From Clostridiales bacterium (GTDB lineage: Bacteria > Bacillota > Clostridia > Saccharofermentanales > Saccharofermentanaceae): a stretch of 61,723 nt of DNA. This document shows positions 43,220 through 51,188 of this stretch, piece after piece. Each line of letters opens with the position of its first letter. Position 1 is the stretch's first letter. The DNA lies in NCBI GenBank assembly GCA_017478485.1, contig JAFVDI010000002.1, forward strand, positions 1-61,723. Reading direction: 5' to 3'. The position numbers were made by a program, and so were the translations under genes. Under the pieces are notes generated by a model that worked only from the letters and a program-made list of their open reading frames with translations, was not told where the DNA came from and made no database searches.

Positions 43220-43250
43220 ATTATAAAACCGTAGTTAGCCTTTACTAACT
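43220..43250 (-). promoter_or_regulatory. Promoter and 18-bp dyad in the hydC divergent region
   Basis: For the minus gene a -10 TATAAT (43220-43225), a 17-bp spacer and TTAGTA (43243-43248) form a promoter. A perfect dyad AGTTAG-N6-CTAACT (43233-43250) overlaps the -35 box, suggesting an operator that could control the minus gene and hydC (ATG 43314). Confidence 0.55.
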
Positions 43251-43313
43251 GACCATCTCCAAAGTAAAATAGATAAGTCTGTAATATTCCCAAAAGAGGC
43301 AGGAGGTTTTTTC

Positions 43314-43802
43314 ATGGCAAAATTACAAGAAGCTGCTGTCGCTCAGATTACAGAGATCTGTCAACGTCATAAGAACGATAAGACACCTCTCATGATGATC
43401 CTGAGTGACATTCAGAATGAGTACGGATATATTCCGCTCGAGGTTCAGGAACTCGTTTCCAAGGAAACAGGTATTTCGGTTGCAGAAATCTATGGAGTTG
43501 TTACATTCTACTCATTCTTTTCTCTTACTCCGAAGGGAAAGTACGTTGTAGGCTGCTGCCTCGGTACTGCCTGCTACGTTAAGGGTGCCCAGAACGTTAT
43601 CGACAAGTTCCAGGAGCTCCTCGGCGTTAAGCCCGGTGAGACAACAGAAGACGGTCTGTTCACACTCGACGCTCTCCGCTGCATCGGTGCATGCGGTATC
43701 GCACCCGCAGTAAGCATCAACGGCAAGGTTTACCCTAAGGTTAAGGTTGACCAGGTTCCGGAGATCATTAAAGAACTCAAAGAGGAGGCAGCAAAGGCAT
43801 GA
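43314..43802 (+). CDS. hydC: Bifurcating [FeFe] hydrogenase subunit HydC (NuoE-like)
   Basis: This 162-residue protein has the NuoE/HydC thioredoxin-like [2Fe-2S] fold: C-x4-C in GCCLGTACYVKGA and C-x3-C in DALRCIGACGIAPAV. It passes electrons between HydB and HydA in the trimeric enzyme. GGCAGGAGG (about 43299-43307) precedes the ATG. It overlaps hydB by four bases. Like the two genes that follow it uses a narrow codon set, suggesting high expression. Confidence 0.93.
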   Translation: MAKLQEAAVAQITEICQRHKNDKTPLMMILSDIQNEYGYIPLEVQELVSKETGISVAEIYGVVTFYSFFSLTPKGKYVVGCCLGTACYVKGAQNVIDKFQELLGVKPGETTEDGLFTLDALRCIGACGIAPAVSINGKVYPKVKVDQVPEIIKELKEEAAKA

Positions 43803-45682
43803 TAAGCACAGTTAATGACCTTAATGAGAGATTTGAAGCTCTCTCAAAGAGCCTCGACGATAAGATCAAGGGCGGTGACGGACTCCGTCACATCGTTCTC
43901 TGCGGTGGTACAGGATGCCTTTCAGCTCACTCCACAGAGATCATGGAAAGATTCAAGGAGCTCCTTAAGGAGAAGGGAATCGAGGACAAGGCTACAGTCA
44001 ATCAGGTAGGCTGCTTCGGTTTCTGCTCACAGGGACCTTTCGTAAAGATCTACCCTGAGGATACTCTTTATAAGATGGTTAAGATCGAGGATGTTGATGA
44101 GATCGTTGAGAAGGACCTCATCGGCGGCGAGATCGTTGACCGTCTTCTTTATGTTGACCCTAAGACATCTGAGAAGGTCACAAAGCAGGATGATATCCTC
44201 TTCTATAAGAAGCAGAGACGTGTAGCTCTCAACGGCTGCGGCGTTATCAATCCTGAGGATATCAACGAGGCAATCGGCATGGGTGCTTTCCAGGGCATCA
44301 AGCGCGCTCTCACAATGTCTCAGCAGGAAGTTATCGATGAAGTTCTCGCTTCCGGTCTCAGAGGACGCGGCGGCGGCGGATTCCCCACAGGAAGAAAGTG
44401 GCAGTTCGCCCTCAACGTTCAGGCTGATCAGAAGTACGTTGTATGTAACGGCGACGAGGGTGACCCGGGTGCATTCATGGACCGTTCCATCCTCGAAGGT
44501 AACCCTCTCGGAGTTATCGAAGGTATGATGATCGCAGGTTACGCTTTCGGCGCTTCCGAAGGTTACTTCTACGTTCGTGCCGAGTATCCTATCGCTGTTA
44601 AGAGACTTAAGATCGCTATCGAGCAGGCTAGAGCAGAGGGTCTTCTTGGTAAGAACATCCTCGGTTCCGACTTCAGCTTCGACTGCCAGATCCGTCTCGG
44701 TGCAGGCGCATTCGTCTGCGGCGAGGAGACAGCTCTCCTCAACTCTATCGAAGGTAAGCGTGGTATGCCCAGGCCGAGGCCGCCGTTCCCGGCAGTTAAG
44801 GGTCTCTGGGGCAAGCCTACATGCGTTAACAACGTTGAGACACTCGCTTGCGTTCCTTACATCCTCAGAGAGGGTGCTGACAAGTTTGCTGCCGTTGGTA
44901 CTGAAAAGTCCAAGGGTACAAAGGTTTTCGCTCTCGGCGGAAAGGTAAACAACGTTGGTCTCGTAGAAGTTCCTATGGGTACTACACTCAGAGAACTCAT
45001 CTATGACATCGGTGGCGGAATCCCTGACGGTAAGAAGTTCAAGGCTATCCAGACAGGTGGTCCTTCAGGCGGATGCCTTACAGAGGAATACCTCGACGAG
45101 CCTATTGATTTCGATAACCTCGTAGCTAAGGGATCAATGATGGGTTCCGGCGGTGCTATCGTCATGGACGAAGACAACTGCATGGTTGACGTTGCTAAGT
45201 TCTATATGGAATTCATCTGCGACGAGTCCTGCGGTAAGTGCACACCTTGCCGTATCGGTACAAAGAGAATGCTCGAGATCCTCACAAGGATCACTGAGGG
45301 CAAGGGCACAATGAAGGATCTCGACGAGCTCGAGGAACTCAGCCAGACCATCAAGGCAAACTCTCTCTGCGCTCTCGGCCAGACAGCTTCCAACCCTGTT
45401 AACTCAACACTTGCTCACTTCCGTGACGAGTATCTTGCTCACATCGTTGACAAGAAGTGCCCTGCTCATGTTTGTAAGAACCTTATGCAGTACAAGATCG
45501 ACGCTGAGAAGTGTATCGGCTGCGGTATGTGCGCTAAGGGATGTCCCGCAAGCTGCATCACACGTACAGAGTATGTTGCACCCGGACACAAGCTCGCATC
45601 TATGGCTATCGATGCCAATAAGTGCGTTAAGTGCGGCGCGTGCATCAGCACATGTAAGTTCAATGCAATTTCGAAGGTTTGA
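43799..45682 (+). CDS. hydB: Bifurcating [FeFe] hydrogenase subunit HydB (NuoF-like)
   Basis: This 627-residue protein contains an N-terminal thioredoxin-like [2Fe-2S] domain (GGTGCLSAHS and GCFGFCSQGP), the FMN/NADH domain (RGRGGGGFPTGRKW, near 192-205; CNGDEGDPGAF), the [4Fe-4S] motif ESCGKCTPCRIG (near 480) and two C-terminal ferredoxin clusters (CIGCGMCAKGCPASC and CVKCGACISTCKF). It is the NADH- and FMN-binding subunit that, with HydC and HydA, couples ferredoxin and NADH oxidation to hydrogen production. It follows hydC by an ATGA overlap. Confidence 0.93.
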   Translation: MISTVNDLNERFEALSKSLDDKIKGGDGLRHIVLCGGTGCLSAHSTEIMERFKELLKEKGIEDKATVNQVGCFGFCSQGPFVKIYPEDTLYKMVKIEDVDEIVEKDLIGGEIVDRLLYVDPKTSEKVTKQDDILFYKKQRRVALNGCGVINPEDINEAIGMGAFQGIKRALTMSQQEVIDEVLASGLRGRGGGGFPTGRKWQFALNVQADQKYVVCNGDEGDPGAFMDRSILEGNPLGVIEGMMIAGYAFGASEGYFYVRAEYPIAVKRLKIAIEQARAEGLLGKNILGSDFSFDCQIRLGAGAFVCGEETALLNSIEGKRGMPRPRPPFPAVKGLWGKPTCVNNVETLACVPYILREGADKFAAVGTEKSKGTKVFALGGKVNNVGLVEVPMGTTLRELIYDIGGGIPDGKKFKAIQTGGPSGGCLTEEYLDEPIDFDNLVAKGSMMGSGGAIVMDEDNCMVDVAKFYMEFICDESCGKCTPCRIGTKRMLEILTRITEGKGTMKDLDELEELSQTIKANSLCALGQTASNPVNSTLAHFRDEYLAHIVDKKCPAHVCKNLMQYKIDAEKCIGCGMCAKGCPASCITRTEYVAPGHKLASMAIDANKCVKCGACISTCKFNAISKV

Positions 45683-45697
45683 TCAGGAGGCAATAGA

Positions 45698-47476
45698 ATG
45701 AGTTTAGTCAATATTAAAATTGAAGGTCAGCCTTATCAGGTTGAAGCCGGCCTCACCATTCTTGAAGCCGCTAAAGCTTGTGGCTATGAGATTCCTTCAC
45801 TTTGTGCATTCAATCACGGAGAGTGCAACCAGGGTTCATGCCGTGTTTGTCTCGTAGAGGCAACAGGCGCAAGAGGACTCGTTGCATCCTGCGTTTACCC
45901 TGTAGCTGAGGGTATGGAGATCAAGATCTCCTCACCTGCAGCAGTACAGGCTCGTAGAAGATCTGTAGAGCTTATGCTCTCCAACCACAACAAGAACTGC
46001 CAGCAGTGCGATAAGAACGGCCAGTGCGAGCTCCTTCATGTTGCTCAGATCACAGGCGCAAGAGAAGATGCTTTCCAGGGTGTTCACTCTGAGACACATT
46101 ACGATGAGCTTGCTCCGGGACTTATCCGTGACACATCAAAGTGCATCCTCTGCGGACGTTGTATCGCTCGCTGCTCCAACGCTCACGGCATGGGCATCCT
46201 CGGTTTCGAGAACCGTGGTTTCTCAACATTCGTTTCACCTGCAGAGAACAGAAGCTTTGCTGATTCTCCCTGCATCCAGTGCGGCCAGTGCGTAAACGTC
46301 TGCCCTACAGGCGCTCTTATGGAACACTCCGAGATCGATAAGGTTGACGCTGCTTTCAAGGCAGGCAAGCACGTTATCGTTCAGGCAGCTCCTGCAGTTC
46401 GTGCAGCTATCGGCGAAGAGTTCGACAATCCTGTCGGCACACCTTGCACGGGCAAGATGATCGCAGCTCTCAGAAGACTCGGTTTCGAGAGAGTATATGA
46501 CGTTAACTTCGGTGCAGACCTTACGATCATGGAAGAGGGCACAGAGCTCCTCGGACGTCTCCAGAACGGCGGCGTTCTGCCTATGATCACTTCCTGCTCA
46601 CCGGGATGGATCAACTATGCTGAGTACAACTACGGCGATCTCCTTCCTCATCTTTCTTCCTGCAAGTCTCCTCACGAGATGCAGGGTGCCATCATCAAGT
46701 CTTACTGGGCACAGGAGAAGGGCATCGATCCTAAGGATATCTTCGTTGTATCCATCATGCCTTGCGTTGCTAAGAAGTTTGAGAAGGAAAGAGAGCAGCT
46801 CAAGACTAACGGTCTTCCTGATGTTGATGCAGTTCTCACAACACGTGAGCTCGCAAGAATGATCCGCCGTGCAGGCATCATGTTCAACCGTCTCCCTGAT
46901 GAGGAGTGGGATCAGGATATCATGGGCGACTACACAGGCGCAGGCGTAATCTTCGGTGTTACGGGCGGCGTTATGGAAGCAGCTCTCAGAACTGTTTACT
47001 TCAAGCTCACAGGCAAAGAGTGCGAGCCTATCGAGATCAAGGCTGTACGTGGACACGATGCAGGAATCCGTGAGGCTTCCCTCGACATCAACGGCACAAC
47101 AGTCAACGTTGCTATCGCTTCCGGCATGAAGAGCGCTAAGGTTCTTCTTGACGAGATCCGTGAAGGCAAGTCAAAGTATCAGTTCATCGAGATCATGGGA
47201 TGCCCGGGCGGATGCATCAACGGCGGCGGTCAGCCTTACGTACGTCCCTGCTTCATGCCTAACGAGGCAGACGATATCCTCGACACATACAAGGAGAAGA
47301 GAGCGCAGGCACTCTATTCCGAGGATGAGCGTCAGACACTCCGTCAGTCTCACAAGAATCCCCAGATCATCGAACTCTATGAGAAGTATCTGGGCGAGCC
47401 TAACTCTCACAAGGCTCACGAGCTCCTGCACACAACATATGCTGCAAGAGAAGGATTCAATGAAGTAAAGAAGTAA
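45698..47476 (+). CDS. hydA: Bifurcating [FeFe] hydrogenase catalytic subunit HydA
   Basis: This 592-residue protein has an N-terminal plant-type [2Fe-2S] domain (LCAFNHGECNQGSCRVC), the His-Cys3 cluster (HNKNCQQCDKNGQC), two [4Fe-4S] clusters (CILCGRCIARC, CIQCGQCVNVCPTG) and the H-cluster signatures: TSCSPGW (near 297), MPCVAKKFE (near 354) and EIMGCPGGCINGGGQP (near 497). It produces or consumes hydrogen at its H-cluster with electrons from HydBC. Ser follows the first H-cluster Cys where clostridial CpI has the proton-relay Cys. AGGAGG lies before ATG 45698; a terminator follows at 47498. Confidence 0.95.
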   Translation: MSLVNIKIEGQPYQVEAGLTILEAAKACGYEIPSLCAFNHGECNQGSCRVCLVEATGARGLVASCVYPVAEGMEIKISSPAAVQARRRSVELMLSNHNKNCQQCDKNGQCELLHVAQITGAREDAFQGVHSETHYDELAPGLIRDTSKCILCGRCIARCSNAHGMGILGFENRGFSTFVSPAENRSFADSPCIQCGQCVNVCPTGALMEHSEIDKVDAAFKAGKHVIVQAAPAVRAAIGEEFDNPVGTPCTGKMIAALRRLGFERVYDVNFGADLTIMEEGTELLGRLQNGGVLPMITSCSPGWINYAEYNYGDLLPHLSSCKSPHEMQGAIIKSYWAQEKGIDPKDIFVVSIMPCVAKKFEKEREQLKTNGLPDVDAVLTTRELARMIRRAGIMFNRLPDEEWDQDIMGDYTGAGVIFGVTGGVMEAALRTVYFKLTGKECEPIEIKAVRGHDAGIREASLDINGTTVNVAIASGMKSAKVLLDEIREGKSKYQFIEIMGCPGGCINGGGQPYVRPCFMPNEADDILDTYKEKRAQALYSEDERQTLRQSHKNPQIIELYEKYLGEPNSHKAHELLHTTYAAREGFNEVKK

Positions 47477-47497
47477 TCCGTTACTCGAAAAGACTTC

Positions 47498-47528
47498 AAA
47501 GGCCGCTTCATATTGAAGCGGCCTTTTT
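47498..47528 (+). terminator. Intrinsic terminator of the hyd operon
   Basis: AAAGGCCGCTTCA pairs with TGAAGCGGCCTTT around TAT and a T run follows, 21 bases after the hydA stop. Confidence 0.9.
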
Positions 47529-47567
47529 CACGCAATCTTGCCGAAACAGATTACTTTCCTTTTATTG

Positions 47568-47601
47568 TATAATGTGTCAGGAAATCGGGACCTGTACAGG
47601 T
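47568..47601 (+). promoter_or_regulatory. -10 box and palindrome upstream of membrane protein gene
   Basis: TATAAT at 47568-47573 is followed by the perfect 12-base palindrome ACCTGTACAGGT (47590-47601), near the expected transcription start region of the gene at 47623. The palindrome could be an operator. Confidence 0.35.
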
Positions 47602-47622
47602 GCTCTGTAAAGGAGAAAGACA

Positions 47623-48369
47623 ATGCGTTTTACGTTTGCTGTATTTTTATATTTCGTTATCAGGATATTACCGCTTATCGCCGGACTCGGTTTGCTTATA
47701 ACCGGCATCGTGATCACTGCCGGCAAAAAGAAGTCCGTCAAGGTGCTCGGAATAGGCTATATCATCAGTTCATTATCGGTCATCATGAGCTCCTGTTCAG
47801 TTTTTCTCGTGCGCATGCTCCCGATCAGGATCTATTCGAATTTCTCCGCTGGACTCACCTTGGTATCATTTTTGTGCGGTATCGGAGCTCTGGTATGCAT
47901 ATGTATCTTCATCCATAAGAATTACGGAAAAAAGCTCATATACATTCCCGTGCTGGCTGTTTATATCGGAGGATATATCATTAACAGGATCGTTCTCGTG
48001 CTGCTGTCAAAGGTAATCGTAGAAAGAAATTTTGCAATGTGGTTATCAATGGTACAGAGCATCGACGCATTTGTCATCGAAGCAGCCGTATCACTTATAA
48101 TCATCATCGTTTTCTATAAGAACAGAAATAACGAAAATGTGATCCCGAAGATGTGGCTCTTTGAGACTGTCGCTCTTTTGATCGGCGCATCCGAAACACT
48201 GGTCCGCGTGATCTACTATTTGAGCATCATCAATAACCACAGGATAGCAAGTTCTTATGATAATGTGATCTCGCTGATCATGGGCATTTCAGCACTTGCT
48301 GCAGTCATCACTCCGATCTACGTTACCGCTATGGTTCACAGTGTCAGAGGTACACCTACTCAAGTCTGA
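47623..48369 (+). CDS. Polytopic membrane protein, unknown
   Basis: This 248-residue protein has about seven predicted membrane helices throughout (for example RILPLIAGLGLLITGIVI, LVSFLCGIGALVCICIFI, and AVSLIIIIVFY) and short loops. No family is recognised. AAAGGAG (47609-47615) precedes the ATG. It ends 9 bases before the convergent acyltransferase gene. Confidence 0.65.
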   Translation: MRFTFAVFLYFVIRILPLIAGLGLLITGIVITAGKKKSVKVLGIGYIISSLSVIMSSCSVFLVRMLPIRIYSNFSAGLTLVSFLCGIGALVCICIFIHKNYGKKLIYIPVLAVYIGGYIINRIVLVLLSKVIVERNFAMWLSMVQSIDAFVIEAAVSLIIIIVFYKNRNNENVIPKMWLFETVALLIGASETLVRVIYYLSIINNHRIASSYDNVISLIMGISALAAVITPIYVTAMVHSVRGTPTQV

Positions 48370-48378
48370 GATAAATGA

Positions 48379-49647
48379 TCAGGGCTTGTCGTAAAGTCCG
48401 CCCATAAACTCTGTCGCGAACTGGATCTTGGTTGGGTTGAACTGATCGCGGCTCTCTTCGAGAGGATAGCAGAAGAACGTGTCATCGTAAGTCGAAAGCG
48501 TGATGCAGTCGCCGTATTTCCCTCTGAAATCGTATTCGGTATGCACCGATGGCATTGACTTTGCGGGGAAGACGAGAGTCTCTTCCTTTCCACTCCTGTA
48601 GTTGTTGAAAGTGAGCGTGAAGCCGCTGCAGTCGTGAGTAAGCCTTCCGGTTCCGCAGTCAATGAAGTTCTTCGCGTTCGGAAGTCCTCTGACATTGACT
48701 TTAACATCGAGACTATAAGTGCCGCTCCTGACCTCATCGTGAACGAAACCGCGCTGCCATTCATACCAGTCGGGAATGTGTATTGTTTCGCCCATTTCAG
48801 AATGGAGCTGTCCTAATTCATCCATCTCGTATGAATCACCGCAGTGCCTGCAGTAGAGTCTGTTTCCGGATGATCTCGTCGCGAAATCAGTGCCGCATTT
48901 TCTGCATCTGTAGAGCGGGAAATGAAGGCCTTCGGCGCGCCACGGATCAGAGATCTTAATGCCCTTTTCGAACTGGTATTTATATTCGTCGTAAGTGAGT
49001 TCTTTCGTTATGCGGCCTAAGACTTCATCAACGGAGAGTTTTTCGATCTCATCTTTCGTGATCACGCACTTAAGGTCTGCGTGAAGCCTTGCACCTTTTC
49101 TTGGCTTCAGGTTCCAGATAGGCTGCTGGAGATAGCACCCCTGTGCGTTGAGAGTAACCACAGGCACTTTCAGAAGCTTTGCGAGTTTTGCTATTGAAGG
49201 CGCCATGTTGGAGTTCGTACCGACGTTTGCATACCTTGCCTCAGGGTATATGACCATGACATCGCCCCTGTCGATGACGCGCGTTATGTTCCGGATCAGG
49301 CACTGGTCGTTGATGAACTTTCTCGTGCCAAGACATCCGACCTGACGGTAGAGCCAGTCGCCCCAGGTCTCAAATCCTTCGAGCTCGCTGATGTAGTTTG
49401 CCCTGAAGGGCTTTAGGACAAGCGGAGTCACATAGAAATCCATGAAGGAATTATGCGAGCAGTATACGAGAAAAGGAGGCTTTATGCCATCCATGTTGTG
49501 CTTTTCGATCTTGAGCTTGTAAGGCATTGTTGCAAATCTGCAGATGAGCCATATCAGAGGCAGAAAAAGGAGGTTCTGCCTCGGAGGCACTTTGGCTCTG
49601 TCAAACGGCGTAATGTCTTTCCTTGGGTCATTTATGTCCCTGAGCAT
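48379..49647 (-). CDS. PlsC-like acyltransferase with zinc ribbon, copy 2
   Basis: This ~422-residue protein starts at ATG 49647 behind AAAGGAGA. It has the HX4D motif SHNSFMD (about 56-62), CLGTRKFINDQ, YPEARY, and an inserted zinc ribbon (CRKCGTDFATRSSGNRLYCRHCG, about 239-262). It parallels the gene at 33558 throughout, including the ribbon position. Likely acylates a lysophospholipid or similar acceptor. It stands alone next to a terminator of the adjacent minus gene. Confidence 0.78.
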   Translation of the reverse strand: MLRDINDPRKDITPFDRAKVPPRQNLLFLPLIWLICRFATMPYKLKIEKHNMDGIKPPFLVYCSHNSFMDFYVTPLVLKPFRANYISELEGFETWGDWLYRQVGCLGTRKFINDQCLIRNITRVIDRGDVMVIYPEARYANVGTNSNMAPSIAKLAKLLKVPVVTLNAQGCYLQQPIWNLKPRKGARLHADLKCVITKDEIEKLSVDEVLGRITKELTYDEYKYQFEKGIKISDPWRAEGLHFPLYRCRKCGTDFATRSSGNRLYCRHCGDSYEMDELGQLHSEMGETIHIPDWYEWQRGFVHDEVRSGTYSLDVKVNVRGLPNAKNFIDCGTGRLTHDCSGFTLTFNNYRSGKEETLVFPAKSMPSVHTEYDFRGKYGDCITLSTYDDTFFCYPLEESRDQFNPTKIQFATEFMGGLYDKP

Positions 49648-49712
49648 GAAACGTTCGGTCTCCTTTCCCTTATCCGGAATAAAGATACAACAAAAGAAGT
49701 TGTAATTACAAG

Positions 49713-49743
49713 AAAAAACCTGACGGGGGAGAAACCCGTCAGG
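49713..49743 (-). terminator. Intrinsic terminator of the HExxH lipoprotein gene
   Basis: Read leftward, CCTGACGGG pairs with CCCGTCAGG and a TTTTTT run follows. It lies 24 bases after the stop codon at 49767. Confidence 0.85.
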
Positions 49744-49766
49744 CCGCAACACTATATGTGAAAAGC

Positions 49767-50777
49767 TTATTTAAGTTTTGAATAACTGTCTTCCCAGGGA
49801 ATGTTCTCCCAGTAAGTCGTGTCAAAACCTTTTCTGACCTGGCTGAACCAGAACTCCATCTTCGCCTGCAGATGAGGGCACTTGTAGACGCCGGGCTCGA
49901 CCTCGTAATTATAGATTGAATGGATCATTGCATTTGTCAGGAGTGTTGCCCTGTCCTCGAACTCATTTGCCTGTGAGTACGGACATACGAAGTATACGCC
50001 GGATATATCAGAATCATCTGTTCTCGGGCAGTATTCGGCCTGTGCAAAATTGTATTTCATAACGGCATCGGCATTGGTCTTGTCTCGGTATGCAAAGTCT
50101 TCGGGATTGAGCTTGGCCCAGTCTTCTGACTTCATCAGACCTTTTGACCTGAGCTTGAAATCCGTAAGATGGACTATCTCGTGCATTACGTCAGGCGGGT
50201 TGAATATGCCGCTCTGGCCGGCAATATCGATTACAAGATAGAACTCTCCTTTAGAATCCGTGTCTGACGTAAAAGCATTTATCGATGCATCAGGATAGGT
50301 AAGACTCTTGATATGACCGGTCAGATAGATCTTCAGGGGATTATCCTCAGAAAGCCTGAGCTGATAGAAAAAGGTCTTCGGATAGATCTTGAGTATGTTG
50401 TCTACCGAGGCCAATGCCTTCTTTATGTTTGCTTCATCAGTGTATTTTTCGACCACGAGTTGTTCGCTTTCATCACCGAATTCCGTTCTGATATCTCCGC
50501 CATAGACGATATCCACGCCATATTTGGTCTCGATCTTCTGTTCCAAGGTCTTGAGATCATCTGCTTCGGAAAGTTCATGATCGGCATAGTTGACAGCTGC
50601 GATCTTTGAAAGACCGTCTGACGGCTTTTTTGCCTCTGAAGACAACCCGACTGATACTGACGGGTTTACTATCTTGTTTGTTGTATTAGAGGGATCGCTG
50701 TTTATGCTGCATGATGTTATTGAGAGTACGAGCGCGCCGGTAAGGATTGCGGCTGCCGTGTTTTTAAATCTTCTCAT
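49767..50777 (-). CDS. HExxH-containing lipoprotein, putative zinc metalloprotease
   Basis: This 336-residue protein has a lipoprotein signal (LVLSITSC, Cys near 23), a Ser/Asn-rich linker and a domain with the zinc-protease motif HEIVH (about 199-203) preceded by an aspartate-rich stretch. It resembles short surface metallopeptidases. GGAGG upstream supports the start. Its substrate and whether the motif is active are unknown. Confidence 0.65.
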   Translation of the reverse strand: MRRFKNTAAAILTGALVLSITSCSINSDPSNTTNKIVNPSVSVGLSSEAKKPSDGLSKIAAVNYADHELSEADDLKTLEQKIETKYGVDIVYGGDIRTEFGDESEQLVVEKYTDEANIKKALASVDNILKIYPKTFFYQLRLSEDNPLKIYLTGHIKSLTYPDASINAFTSDTDSKGEFYLVIDIAGQSGIFNPPDVMHEIVHLTDFKLRSKGLMKSEDWAKLNPEDFAYRDKTNADAVMKYNFAQAEYCPRTDDSDISGVYFVCPYSQANEFEDRATLLTNAMIHSIYNYEVEPGVYKCPHLQAKMEFWFSQVRKGFDTTYWENIPWEDSYSKLK

Positions 50778-50872
50778 TTCCGTTCCTCCTTATCAGTGCT
50801 GATATTATCACTTCAGGGGAACGAAAATGAGTGATTCCAGAGGAAATGAATAAGGAAATATTCGGTAAGGCT

Positions 50873-51040
50873 TTATGCCTCAGGGATCGTCTCTACGCCG
50901 CAGAACATTGCGGGCTGGGTTTTGCCGGACAAGCTGTGATAACCGAAAGCTATCGTTGAAGCTACAACGATGATCACCGCGAGAACGATCATCATTCCGA
51001 CGAGTCTTGAACCTCCCTTTCCGGTATTATCCTTTTTCAT
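50873..51040 (-). CDS. 55-residue single-pass membrane peptide
   Basis: A short frame of 55 residues starts at ATG 51040 with an excellent site, AAGGAGG (51047-51053). The peptide has a basic N-terminus (MKKDNTGKGGSRL), one hydrophobic helix (VGMMIVLAVIIVVASTIAFG) and a polar tail with one Cys. It lies between two lipoprotein/zinc-ribbon genes of the same strand. No family is recognised; such peptides often modulate a membrane protein. Confidence 0.6.
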   Translation of the reverse strand: MKKDNTGKGGSRLVGMMIVLAVIIVVASTIAFGYHSLSGKTQPAMFCGVETIPEA

Positions 51041-51188
51041 TTTGATTTCCTCCTTGCAGAAGTAGTTGTCCTTTTATGGCTTCATTATTGCGGCACAGGG
51101 AGGGTGAGGCAATCAGTAATAATGCCCCGGTTTGATGATTAAGCAACAAACGCGGGGCAATATGTTGTCTGCAAAAAAGATCAGCGGA

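Noticed and set aside
43233..43250. Rex operator
   Set aside because: The arms are GTTAG-N6-CTAAC rather than the Rex GTTAA-N4-TTAAC, so the site was kept only as an unassigned dyad.
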